A DNA stretch of 64,000 nt from contig JBBHKE010000071.1 of the NCBI GenBank assembly GCA_037447655.1, forward strand, positions 298,152 through 362,151. The letters run 5' to 3'. The stretch's first letter is position 1, and every line of letters starts with the position of its first letter. This DNA is from Zygnema cylindricum (taxonomy: Eukaryota; Streptophyta; Zygnematophyceae; Zygnematales; Zygnemataceae). The notes beneath the pieces are model-generated. The model saw only the letters and a program-made list of their open reading frames with translations. It was not told where the DNA came from and searched no databases. The position numbers and the translations under genes were made by a program. Shown here piece by piece: positions 34,201 through 44,479 of this stretch.

Positions 34201-37200
34201 CTCCTTACAATACCTCTCGAATGCGATAAATTTGCCTCCATTATCCGAACGGATGGCTTTCAATTTCCGTTCGCATTGTCTTTCGGCAAATGCATGCCAC
34301 TCAATAAAAGTTTCAAGAGCATTCGATTTCCTCTTCAATAATCGGACCCACGAAAATCTCGAAGAAACGATGATCATAATATATCGATTTCCTCCAAGAC
34401 TCTTCGGCTTAATTTGTCCACATAGATCGACGTGGACAAGTTCCAATGGATGTTGAGCCCGAAATTCCACATCCTTAGTTGGATGTGGTTTTCCGAATTT
34501 GTCGTCCTTGGCTACATCCATCGCAACCATTTACTTTTTCACCGGTTGCAAGATCCAATCCTCTCACACATGCCGTTTTTATCATTTTCCTCAAATTTCC
34601 TCCGGATGTATGACACATCCGATGGTGCCATAACGTAAAATCTCCCTTTAATTTCGATATTTCATTTAGAATGCCCGTGGAAGAAGCATTTTTCCTCGGT
34701 CGCTTCCATAAAAGTTGACTATGCATCGAATTGGTGACTTCGCCTTCGCCGATTAATTTGCCGTTGGCGCGATATATGCGAATTGCCGAATCGCCTGTGG
34801 CAACTACGCTCCCACCGACGCGCTGAATTTGAGGTACGCTTAGCAAGTTGACGGAACCGTCCGGAATATATAGGACGTTCAATAAGCGCTCCTCCGATAT
34901 TGTTTGGTTTCCAAAACGGTCCCACGTGGGTAGATTTAAACGAACGGTAACCACTATCAACCGTAATCGTTTGTCCACTTGCTACCGTAATTAACTTTGG
35001 TACGGTAAGTGAACGCAGGACGTCAAACAATGTAGCGTCCGTACACACGTGGTGAGACGCTCCCGTGTCATTAATCCACTCCTTTGCACGTGCGTCATCG
35101 CGTGCGTCACTTAGTGAATCAATAGTGAGGTGAAAACAAGTGAATGTTTGTCCTATTTCGCCTCCTTCGAAATTTTCCAAGTCAACAAAATTTCCATGGC
35201 TTCCACCATGGCCGCCATAACGTCCACGATCACGAACACTATCACGTCCACGACCGCGACCATCAAAACTGCGACCACCTCTTCCTCCTCCGCTACTAAA
35301 TTTAGAGTAGCATTGTTGACTCGTGTGGCCTAATTTTCCGTAATTAAAGCATTTTCTCTCCTTTTCCGGTCATGAAGCCGAAATATGATCGGGCCGGTTG
35401 CAACGAAAACACAAGATGTTGCTACTATCATTTTGGGCGGTCCGAGATCTTAGATTTCCACCTTTATCAAGCCATTTTCCACGACCTCTCGTATCTCCTC
35501 CTTTTCCACCCCCTCTTCCACGAAAATAATGCAAATCCGCGAATTTGAGAGCGGTCACATTCAAAGATCCAGTGCTCAAGGAGCCTTTTGAAGAGCTAAC
35601 ACAATTACTTTCCGCCATCTTTAAATAATTCACAAAAAACTTGTAGGTGTTATTTTCCCTCGCAAGTAAAATCTCCTCCTTGACTATCTTCTTCTAAATC
35701 GGAATCGTCATCAAGCTTAAATTTCTCTCTTATCTTTCACTTTCTTTGCCTCCTCATCACTATCATCGGAATCATTTCCACACGGATCGGGATCCCGTCT
35801 AAAACGGGTGAATCCATCAATTCTCCTATTCACGTCGGAGAGCTTCGCATCAATGGCATCAATTCGACGCATAAATTTATCAAATTGCTCTCGAAATTGA
35901 TCGTCGGCCATTGAACCACCGACACCTTGATTTTGATCAACCGAATCCGTGGGGAATGACGAGTCAAATGCGACCCCGGAAAATGTGAATTCTTTTTCTT
36001 CTTAAGGAGGATCCTCGGGAGTCGGCAAATTTTCCCAAAAATTAGAAACGGGAGTAGCTGAGGAGGGAGTGAAAGGGGACTTCTTTTTGTTTTTTCCCCC
36101 CATGCGCCAACACTAGACAAGGAGATATCACAATGGAGCTCTATCTGCTCCGACACCAAATGAAAGGATCGATAAAAATTATGAGCTCACTTACAAACAA
36201 TTATAGCAGCAGAAGAATTCAGAATGTAAAACATTAAATCAACATTGAATATACATTTCGGAAATTTCTCATATTAATAAAAATCCGAAATTACAAATTT
36301 TGCTCCTCTATCTCCTTGTCTCTACTCCTTGTATTCCTTACTTAATTGATTAACACACATTCATGGTGTCCCTTAAATACAATACCTGCCATGGCGTGAC
36401 ACGTGTGAGCGTGCGCCGCCAAGAAGCCTTTAGAAATCTGCCACCTGTCCGCAGATTAGACCACTCTAAATTTCACTAATGACTGAAACATTGCAAAACG
36501 ACAAGCTAAGACGAAAGTACTAGACAAAACTAGAAGTACTATCGTACTAAACTAGACGTACGAAAGTTCTAGACGCGAAACGAAACGACAAATGTTTCGC
36601 GGAACATATAAGAACTATATCGAAACGTACGTTTGAGTACTTTCGGTAAATTCTAGAAAGTACAGTTTTTCTTTCGCGAAATCGGGCTGATTCTGCGTGC
36701 GTACGATTCTTTCAATGAATCGTAATAGAAACTATGTCGATGAGGGTTGGGAGAGGTGGGAGAGGAGAGTGACAACACAGAGACAAGAAGACGATAACTA
36801 GATACATTAGAGAGATTGGAAATATTTAATGTGTTGAGGACTGAAATGTGGGTGAGAGGTAGAGAGAGAGATGAGAGAGCTAGAATGAAAGTGAAGCGGA
36901 GTGAATTAGATGAACGCCGATGTTTGTGTATGAGGAGGAGAGGGAGGAGAAGAATGAGTGGGCGGAAGTTGCGAAGTAGGTCAAAAATTGCAACCTCTTG
37001 CCACTCACATTACTCAGTGTCAAAAAGGATACCATTCAACTTTTTGTTTCTATCCTTTCTTTCCTACAGGGACATAACTTCACAATTGTAATGGCGGATG
37101 GAAACTATTTGAAGCCATTGGTTTATGATTCTTTGGATATAAATCCCGGACAAGCTTTTGATGTTTTAGTGACAGCTAATCAAGAACCTCGAAATTATTG

Positions 37201-40200
37201 GATTGCGATCAACGGTCGATATGATATTTTAGGTCAAGATCCTCCCGGTCTTGCCGTTCTCAAATATGAAGATTCTCCAGTTTTTAACAAAACTCAGTCT
37301 TACAAAACTTTTTGGCCAACTGGACCAAATGAGACAGACCTTAATTTTGGACCTTCCCAGCAAATGGCCTTCAGAAATCACGAAGATATTCCCGGACTCG
37401 CAGATAAGAAGGTGAGAGTCTAATTTTATTATCCTTGTAACTTATTCGTTCAGGAATACTCAACTTTGTGAGATATTCATTTTACTAATCGGGTATTTGG
37501 ATCATTAAAAAATTGAGTTTACAATTTGTTTACTACTACTGATGCCTTCGTATTAAAAATGCTGACAGCTGGAAAACAAACTTACATTTTCTAATTTAGA
37601 TTCTAAAACCAGCAATTGTATTCACTAGAATGTCAATTTCCGAAAGATAATTTTAGCAACATAATCTGAAAATAAATGAATTAGCCAAAATTAGTTCGGA
37701 AGTGCTGTCTAAAATGTCTTCCCAGGTTCTCAATGTGCGCCAAAAGATATGCAAAACAGATGGATTGATGTCTTAAGTAGCTTCGCCCCATGTTTAAACC
37801 AGAAGACTCTCAAGATGACTAAGACTATTTTACAACTAAGTATTCATTCCCAACTGAACACTTTTTATGCTCAGCTAATCTATCTACATCTTAACCAATT
37901 TTTTTCTTTGTATGCTTACCATTGATTCTATGTCATTTCTATCGCACTTTCGAGAAATGGGACTTCAACCGATGTGTTCAGTTCCTAGTTTAAATGCTTA
38001 CCTGAAATACATTCTGCCGTAGGATATGCTGCTAGCCTACTGGTTTTCTAAAGAAGAAATCAAAGAAAATATCAACTTTTACACCTTTCCCTATCATATA
38101 CTACCTTAGCTATCCACTCATACTTAACGGCCTTTGTACTATATTGCCCTTTTTCAAAATCTTCTTCTTTCTCCAGCAATTTGGTTCATAGCTTGAAAGC
38201 TTTTGGTATTTGTAATCCTCATAGATTCCTTTACTTATCGTTTCTTTTCCGTTGGCCATATTAGAAAATTTCCCCCTCCATTTCCACTCGCTATTTTATC
38301 GTGAACAGCTGCTTTCCTGTTTTTTACTTCAACCATCTGCTCCCTCTCCCTTATTTTTTTCTTCCTCCCTCACTTTCTCACTCTCGCTCTTTTATCACAA
38401 ACATGCAGGTGGACAGATATTTATCCATACGATGGGATAATCAGATGGTTGATGGATACAACCGTTTTTCGATTAACAATAATTCTTATGTGAATTCGAA
38501 AACTCCTCTCCTTGCCGCCGAATACTATGGAATAGAGGGACAATTTGACGAAGATCATCAGCTTTCACCTCAATTTACAATTCTTAACAAAGAAGTCTCG
38601 GGTCTCACAAATGCAACTTATGGAACGAAAGTTTTAACCGCATACAAAGGAGAATTTGTACAACTTGTACTCCAAGTATGTACACTATTTTGGTTTTTAT
38701 GTCTTTGTCTTTTCAGTTCTCTCGAAAGCATTTGCCTATCTTGTAATAGTGGCACTTTCTTTTCCTTCAGCGGGGTGAAAACTGTCTTCACCCATTTAGT
38801 CTACTTTTTACGTTTTAGGATTAGGATCCTTACATGTTTTACAACCGCAAAAAAATGTTTTAGGGTTAAGATCCTTACATGTTTCAAAAACTTGTTTAGG
38901 ATCCTTACATGTTTCAAAAACTTTTTTTAGGGTTAAGATCCTTACATGCTTCAAAAACTTGTTTTAAGGTTGGGATCCCTAAATGTTTTACAACTTCAAA
39001 AACTTGCTGTTTCCTGCTGATTTTAGTTTCTTTTTCTCTCCTCACACTCTTCTTTCTCCCTCTCCCTCTTCTCTTTTAACTGTTTTTCCAGAGCTACCAA
39101 CCTTATGGGAACCATCCTTGGCATTTGCATGGGCATGACTTCTACGTCATTGGATTTGGAAAAGGAGAGTACAACTCTTCTAAGGAGAAAATGTACGAGG
39201 AGAAGATCTATAACCTAAAAGATCCTCCTCTCCGCAACATGGTCACTGTCTACCAAGATACCTGGGTGGCCATTCGCTTTACGGCGAACACGGGACTGTG
39301 GAACTTGCATTGTAAGTATAATACATGGAAGAAGTCAAGGACCCAAAGTCGTAATTAGGGCACTTTCCCATGTAACCGAAACTTAGTCTTGTTACTTTGA
39401 TTTTTAGCGAAGATTTTCCGTACTACTTTCAGAGCGTTTCGGTGGAAGGGTGCTTTCGCATGTAACCACTACTTAGTCTTGTTACTTTGATTTTTAGCGA
39501 AGATTCTCCGTACAACTTTCATAGCATTCGGATGTAAACGCAAATAACCTGTTACTTAAAAAAGTGACTTACGTAGACGTGTACGAAACAATGTGACAGA
39601 TGAAGTGGTACACAAAATGAGGCGAAACTTCCACTCGGCTTCAATTTGAGGCGTCTCTCCGCGCGTTGTACAATTTTTGTGACTTCGTAATGTCCGTTCG
39701 CCACATTGTCGACGTGTCGAAACCCTATGCCGACAGGTGCCCGATGTTTTTCCTACGCTGTATGTGTGAAGACACGTGTGTTTGAGAGAGACGGCCCCTG
39801 TACGGAAATCAGCGCACGTAAAACAGTACGCACAGGTTGGAAACGTGCAGTGTGTTTTTTTTTTGGTACTATGCGCACAAAAATTGTAAAAAACTTCCGA
39901 CACGTGCAACAGCGTCTGCCTATTCGCTCACCTTATTGGACCTTATTTCAAATCACCTCGCGAGGTGATTTGATGTAAAGTTTGAACATGTGCTGAAAGG
40001 ACGCGAAAGTAGGTCGAAATGCGCTAGACGACAAATCGCTCACCTTATTGGACCTTATTTCAAATCACCTCGCGAGGTGATTTGATGTAAAGTTTGAACA
40101 TGTGCTGAAAGGACGCGAAAGTAGGTCGAAATGCGCTAGACGACAAATTGCATCACGCTAAATGACAAACTACTGTACGTTTAGAGTTTCAAGGTAACGC

Positions 40201-43038
40201 AACTTGTACGGTGGTAATTTCTATTTTTTGGCACGGTTGCGGATATTCTCGTTTTGTTCTAAGTTATGGAGGAAAACGACAGAAGATATATGTAACTTTA
40301 GTATATGCGAAAGTACCCTAATGCAATTGAATCGTTACTTTAAATTGTGCCGGATGTAGACGCGGTGTAATTTGTGACGGTTGTAGACGACTACAAAACT
40401 TGCGACAATTGATGACGTTTACAAAATAGCGACGGTTGTTAGTGAGCGTGTGGTTTTGTGTGACATTGTAGATCTTTAGGGCTTGTGGAATTTTGACGTC
40501 ACACTCACTATGATAGCGTCGACGACACTAATTCCAAATCTTTCCACCATGATTTTTTTTTTTCGTCCTTTCTACTCTACTTAACATCAAAATACGCCCA
40601 AAGACTGCTAAAATTAATATTTTTTAGAGATCTTTCATTTGTTACCATTATTGCCTTTTTTCATTGCAAGGATTGTGAGATAGACAAGGTAGTGGGAGAG
40701 GGAGAGAGAAAGAGGCGCCTTCATGGGCTTCGCTTTTGTGGAATGGCATCCGTTGCTCGAGACCCCCCCACGGCCCCTGCATGGAAAAAAGTCCGTACAA
40801 AGCCCGTACAAGCTGGAAATGGAGAGAGTTTTTTTTTGTGGTACTCCCCGTACTGCAAACAAAAATCAAACCTCATTTTTTTGGTACGGCTGGAGATTTT
40901 CTCGTTGCGGGCTAAGTTTTGGAGGAAAACGACAGTAAAAATCCCTTACTTTAACACATGGGAAAGTGACCTTACTCATTAGTTTCATTATTTTTTTCGC
41001 CGCTTAAGATCAGCTTTCTCTGGGCACACTCGTTGGATTATATGCCGACGGTTGCGATGGAAAGACAAAGATCTCACCTTCCTGTTGGTGTGACTCCAAA
41101 CGAAATCAGGCACGTGTAGACGGACGAAAGATAATCAAAGTGGCGTGAAAAACTATAAAAACTTTATTGCGAAAAGCGCGATTGAAAAAAACTATCAAGG
41201 TAAAAAAAATAAAATATGACGTTTAAAGTCTACCAAAGCCAAAAGAGACTACGAATGTCTTCCCATGTAATCGTACCTTAGTTTTGCCACTTTATTTTTT
41301 AGTGAAGATTCTCCATACTACTTTTCTGAGTGTTCCCTTGTTCAAAAACGAAATCGTTACTTAAAATTGTGACGGTTGTAGATGTGGGTACAATTTGTGA
41401 TGGTTGTAGATGATTACCAAAGTCGCGTCAATTTTTGAAATTTTGGAAATAGCGAAGGTTAAAGACGGCTAGTTTTCTCTGACATTGTAGATGCTTAAGA
41501 TTTTGCGACGTTATGACGTCATGCTCAATTGTGCTAACGTCAACGTCATTGATTTAATAACTTTCGGCCATGGCTGCCCGATTTCGTTTTTCAATTTTTC
41601 TCACTCGACTTCCTATCAAAATATGCTCAAAGGTATTGAAAATAATATTTTTCCAAAGCTTTTCATTCAATACCAATATTGTCGTGTTTCGCTCCAAAAA
41701 ATGAGAGATAAAATTGATAGTGTGAGAGGGAGAGGGAGGGAGGGGTCTTCACGTACTTCACTTTTGCGAAACGGCATCCGTTGCTCGAGACTCCTCCGTC
41801 GCCCCTCTACGGAAAAAAAATTGTACGGGTTGCAATTTTTTTTTTGTGTACTCGCGTTTTGTAAAAATATTTGAAATTTTACGACACGTGCAAACACATA
41901 ATCCTATTCGTTTTTCAACCGTTACTTTAAATAATATTGACTCGCGAGTCGTTTTCATTTAAAGTTTGAAGATGACGCTTATTGACGTGACAGTGGGTCG
42001 AAAAGAGCAAGACGACAAGTTGCAATACATTTCAAGTTTGACGATGTTGCAAATTGTACTATGGTTTTCACAATTTTTCTCTACGGAAGAAAATTTTCTC
42101 TCTGCATGCTCTGTTTCGGGCGGCAAAGTCAAGAAAGAAAAACCCTTTAACACATGTGAACACATCTTATGGCAAAAAGAACAAGCGAGAAAGAATTGAA
42201 AAAGGAAAAACAGAAAACTTTGACGCTAACAACGATGCAATGTGTAAGGTTAGGCTCTAAAATCTTTGGGTGTTTGTTTCAGTGCCTTGTATGATACTGT
42301 ATATTTTTTAGGTTTCTTGCTCGTGTTCCTTCGTCGGTTCGGATTCTTGCTCTGTTTTGTGTATACGTTCGGGTCGGGCGTCGGGCCTCTTCTGTTTTTT
42401 GTGTTTAAATTATTTTGCAATTCACATTTCTCGTTATCCAACCTTGAGATGCAGTGGAATCACTAGAAATCACTTAATGTAAACGTGAACCGTCATAATG
42501 GTTATGTCGTTTCCATAGGATTATAGATGCATTTCCAAAAAGATGTAATAAGTGTATGTGTATTGTTACAAAGTACGGTATAATACACCTCCCATTGCTA
42601 TTAGACTTATTGTGTTACCGTATGAGCGTTAAAACTTTCATACAATTAACCATTCTATATAGTGTCGTGACCTAACTAATCATGGACCACTTGGTTATCT
42701 ATTGTTGTTATCACCAATTGCGACTTTGAGTAGAAAACGCACTCATTCTGATTAGAATGGAAAACTTCTCACAACGATGAGGTGTTTAGTATAGACATCC
42801 ATCAGCAGTAGATTGTGTGAAGTTCGACACTCTGTAGTTTTATTGTCAATAAACAGAGTTCTACATCACCTTTAAACTGTTGATTTTTACAGGTCACTTG
42901 GAGCCCCACATGGAACTGGGAATGTCGACGTATTTACGTGTTGTCGGAGAAAAAGGCGATATTCCTCCGCCACCACCTGGATTTCCAAATTGCGGAGCTT
43001 TGCAAAAGTACAAAAAATCTAAGTCTTCCAAGTATTAA
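28029..43038 (+). CDS. L-ascorbate oxidase-like multicopper oxidase, nine exons, one frameshift
   Basis: Exons: 28029-28273, 29090-29159, 29645-29835, 30299-30400, 30930-31091, 37070-37411, 38409-38675, 39092-39311, 42893-43038, all with GT-AG introns. The joined length is 1745 nt, one short of a multiple of three. The missing base lies in exon 4. With it counted, the product would be 581 residues, close to plant ascorbate oxidase. A signal peptide (about 1-23) predicts secretion to the cell wall, where the enzyme oxidises ascorbate and reduces oxygen to water. Three cupredoxin domains are visible. Copper motifs are HWHG (81-84), YHGH (125-128), HPWHLHGH (468-475) and HCHLEPHMELGM (533-544). 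The HCHxxPHxxxGM form separates it from laccase. Intron 5 is swollen by a copia element and intron 8 by MITEs. The frameshift could be a sequencing error or a null allele; every other exon is clean. Confidence 0.85.
28275..28545. repeat. (CCCTCT)n hexanucleotide tract at the 5' splice site of intron 1
   Basis: CT dinucleotides start directly after the donor GTAAG and pass into about thirty CCCTCT units, ending near 28545. All cytosine/thymine on the sense strand. Confidence 0.9.
29090..29159 (+). CDS. Ascorbate oxidase exon 2
   Basis: The acceptor CTCCCAG supplies the last base of the Trp codon, then HGLHFKKQQWYDGPAFGAQC. It ends with IE before GTAGTG, phase 0. Confidence 0.85.
29645..29835 (+). 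CDS. Ascorbate oxidase exon 3
   Basis: Encodes TYNFTVPDQHGTYWYHGH with the second copper-binding His pair, then VYGPLIIHP and VLLNDWYN. The donor GTAAGA leaves phase 2. Confidence 0.85.
30299..30400 (+). CDS. Ascorbate oxidase exon 4, frame broken
   Basis: The first part must be read as KYNGDLLKGLHSK and the second as GFYLPDGLLVNGRGLSWC, which lies in a different frame. The junction is at about 30336-30341 and one base is missing. The first frame reaches a TGA at 30370. The second frame has a TGA upstream, so no alternative acceptor rescues the whole exon. Confidence 0.8.
30930..31091 (+). CDS. Ascorbate oxidase exon 5
   Basis: Encodes a cysteine-rich loop (YFCPYEG, CGKCDRRHPHC), then the conserved YIVKPGKKYRFRIVNVG and NFAIE. 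Phase 0 on both sides. Followed by the 6-kb intron holding the copia element. Confidence 0.85.
31180..31763 (-). repeat. 3' LTR of copia element 1
   Basis: 584 bp, TG...CA ends (plus-strand TGAAAGGATCG to TTGTAACA). Relative to the other LTR it has a 13-bp tandem duplication (ACAATTATAGCAA) and a 5-bp insertion near 31491, minus one base. Confidence 0.9.
31764..31774 (-). other. Polypurine tract of copia element 1
   Basis: Minus strand AAGAGGGGGAA directly before the 3' LTR, the expected plus-strand primer. Confidence 0.65.
31823..33227 (-). pseudogene. Copia element 1 reverse transcriptase and RNase H
   Basis: RT landmarks are AKWVFKTK, YVDD (in FSVYVDDFLMTS) and LGIEV. RNase H has YCDADWGGD, STEAEYMA and TDSMN. 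RT and RNase H are in different frames around 32540, and the C-terminal end is garbled by a shift. Confidence 0.85.
33342..35180 (-). pseudogene. Copia element 1 protease and integrase
   Basis: The protease active site reads DTGASHH (about 35060). The integrase has an HxxxH...CxxC zinc motif (HHRMCH, CDGC) and a DDE core with HVDLCG, RSDNGG and KGVAERKNRT. It ends in an acidic linker. It is split by at least two frame changes. Confidence 0.8.
35285..36103 (-). pseudogene. Copia element 1 gag, internally deleted
   Basis: A coiled-coil-like N-terminal part (around MADDQFREQFDKFMRRIDA) is followed, after stops, by an Arg/Gly-rich stretch with two CCHC-like knuckles. One runs into a stop (CFRCNRPDHISAS) and the other has Tyr in place of its second Cys (CFNYGKLGHTSQQC). 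The central capsid region found in copia gag is not present. Confidence 0.7.
36145..36158 (-). other. Primer-binding site of copia element 1
   Basis: On the minus strand TGGTGTCGGAGCAG follows the 5' LTR after a short TT. It resembles the TGGTATCAGAGC site used with initiator Met tRNA in plant copia elements, with two mismatches. Confidence 0.6.
36161..36727 (-). repeat. 5' LTR of copia element 1
   Basis: 567 bp, same start TGAAAGGATCG. Its last bases are TCGTAATA, so the terminal CA has become TA. Confidence 0.9.
36733..37069. other. Remainder of ascorbate oxidase intron 5
   Basis: A purine-rich stretch (GAGAGG, GAAG) leads into the branch/pyrimidine region and the acceptor TTCCTACAG. Confidence 0.6.
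37070..37411 (+). CDS. Ascorbate oxidase exon 6
   Basis: Encodes GHNFTIVMADGNYLKPL, INPGQAFDVLVTANQ, NYWIAINGRY and PPGLAVLKYE of the second cupredoxin domain. Phase 0 on both sides. Confidence 0.85.
38409..38675 (+). CDS. Ascorbate oxidase exon 7
   Basis: Encodes the start of the third domain: YNRFSINNNSYVNSKTPLLA, then YKGEFVQLVLQ. The donor is GTATGT. Confidence 0.85.
39092..39311 (+). CDS. Ascorbate oxidase exon 8
   Basis: Encodes HPWHLHGHDFYVIGFGKGEY with type 1 and trinuclear-site ligands, then NLKDPPLRNMVTVY and WVAIRFTANTGLWNLHC. Ends inside the Cys codon of HCH at GTAAGT. Confidence 0.85.
39362..40315. mobile_element. PIF/Harbinger-like MITE (family B) in intron 8
   Basis: The left end GGGCACTTTCCCATGTAACC follows ATTA, and the right end is TGCGAAAGTACCC followed by TAA. 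The first 89 bases are duplicated in tandem (second copy from about 39448, GGGTGCTTTCGCATGTAACC). It carries two copies of a 112-bp repeat with a perfect palindrome. Confidence 0.7.
39925..40148. repeat. Two 112-bp tandem units each with a 24-bp perfect palindrome
   Basis: The unit starts CGCTCACCTTATTGGACC, repeated at 40037. Each contains CAAATCACCTCG followed directly by CGAGGTGATTTG (39949-39972 and 40061-40084). The copies look identical by eye, so the duplication is recent. Confidence 0.9.
40330..40975. mobile_element. Family B MITE fragment in intron 8
   Basis: TTGTGACGGTTGTAGACG, CATTGTAGATCTTTAGGG and the right end ACACATGGGAAAGTGACC match the right parts of other B copies. The left terminal repeat is lacking. 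Confidence 0.6.
40976..41165. mobile_element. Degenerate family D MITE in intron 8
   Basis: CATTAGTTTCATTATTTTTTTCGCCGCTTAAGATCAG and GACGGTTGCGATGGAAAG follow the family D block order, ends eroded. Confidence 0.5.
41260..42175. mobile_element. Family B MITE in intron 8, eroded ends
   Basis: CTTCCCATGTAATCGTACC at the left and ACACATGTGAACACATCTTA at the right. The interior has GTGACGGTTGTAGATG, CATTGTAGATGCTTAAG and a 12-bp palindrome GACTCGCGAGTC near 41940. Confidence 0.6.
42893..43038 (+). CDS. Ascorbate oxidase exon 9 and stop
   Basis: Completes the Cys codon and encodes HLEPHMELGMSTYLRVV with the His and axial Met ligands of the type 1 copper, then DIPPPPPGFPNCG and a Lys/Ser-rich tail. 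Stop TAA. Confidence 0.85.
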
Positions 43039-43069
43039 TTCTACGGTGAACTATGATAAAGCAAAACCG

Positions 43070-43075
43070 AATAAA
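43070..43075 (+). promoter_or_regulatory. Possible polyadenylation signal of the ascorbate oxidase gene
   Basis: AATAAA 32 bases after the stop codon. Motif only. Confidence 0.3.
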
Positions 43076-44479
43076 AATTTACCACTTTTCACGAACGGTC
43101 GAGATTAACGTTTTACTGATTCGACAAATCCTTTCCTTTCCGTCTCTCTGCGAAAGCCGTCGATGACTAAGGAGGGAGGGCTTCAAAATTTATCTTTTTA
43201 CGGATTTGTAGAAAAGAGGTTAAATAATTATTTATGTTATGACATTCTCTTTCACCTATTTTAAAGTTTGAGTGTACTACATTATACAATGAGGACGGTA
43301 GATGCTGTGAATTTATCGTAGCTTGCAGGCCGCACTAAATCAGAGGAGTTCATCATTTGATAAAATGTACGGATTGAACTTATTTAAAATACTATTAGCT
43401 TTCAAATGATGTTTCTGTTTTGTGCACTCGGTGCAATCTCTTCTTTTCTACTATCTAAAAACCATTATTGTTCAAAATCTTTCCTAGCAACGTCGTGAAC
43501 CTTTTAAGTTCGGCAATCGATAATATCCATCATCAAAATATCGTGAGACGAAAACAACACTACAATGTATGTAACAAAATTAACTACACTACATGATGAT
43601 CACTGAAGGCCATTCAGTGTTCTTAACATTAATTTATGATTTAGAAATTATTTAGATTTTAAGTATGATTGCGTGAAAATAACATTAGCTAGAACTACAC
43701 TGCGTATCGCTATTAGTGTCAATATTTTCTTCGCCACTTAAAACACCATTTTTCCGCGCACACTTGTCAGATTGTCTATCCAGTGGTTGCTATTAAAAAG
43801 TAAGATTCTCACCTCCTTATCGGCGGTCTCCGATTGACAATCCGACAAGTGTGCACAACAAATGATGTATTACGTGTCGAAAAAATAAATTACACTAATA
43901 ACTATTAATGGTGTGGTGTGACTGGCTCTAATGACAACTGGTGTAAAATTTATTTACTTCTTTAATTCTTCAAGCTTTGTTTTGATTTTTTGAAACATCG
44001 AAGTAAAGACCACCGTAGGCCGATGTAAAATATTTACCTTGTCAATGTGTGTTCGATGCGCTATTAACTTACTATAGATGAAAGTTCAATTCCATGTAAA
44101 ATACTCAAAAGGAAGTCATAAATTAGTTTCACGAGAATGGCCACAGCTGCTGGGTGTCAAATACATCTGTTGTGTACGGCGACATCTATTATAGAAGTTG
44201 TTAACAGAGAAAAGCATTCACACAGTCGGCGCGTGTTTAAAGTTAAAATGTTTCGTCTCTTTGCAAATATGATTTTTTATTAAATTGACATTAGTTGTTG
44301 AACCAATGTGGATTTTGGGATGAATTCCAGGACATCCTAAATTGCGAAAAACGGTTTTAAGACTACAGTAAATCTGTCCCGGTTCTTTTTACGTTCTGAA
44401 CACAAACTAGTGTTACAAATACCAATTGTTTTTTGTCGTAATACTGCCTGCCTACGTTTTCGAACCTCCTTTAGTCAAT
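43076..44479. other. Downstream flank of ascorbate oxidase, no gene
   Basis: AT-rich, no coding exon seen apart from the listed MITE. Confidence 0.4.
43698..43913. mobile_element. Family D MITE (D4) downstream of ascorbate oxidase
   Basis: CACTGCGTATCGCTATTAG at the left, CTAATAACTATTAATGGTG at the right, with CGCCACTTAAAACACC inside. The ends are partly eroded. Confidence 0.6.

Larger units (their letters stand above)
31180..36727 (-). mobile_element. Ty1/copia retrotransposon in ascorbate oxidase intron 5, antisense
   Basis: The element is bounded by two LTRs and by the identical 5-bp duplication GAAAC (31175-31179 and 36728-36732). In the minus direction the order is 5' LTR, primer-binding site, gag, protease, integrase, reverse transcriptase, RNase H, polypurine tract, 3' LTR. 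Protease before integrase before RT is the copia order. Frames are interrupted several times and much of gag is missing, so it is not autonomous. By eye the LTRs differ at about ten positions in about 565 plus three indels, which suggests a fairly recent insertion. Confidence 0.9.
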
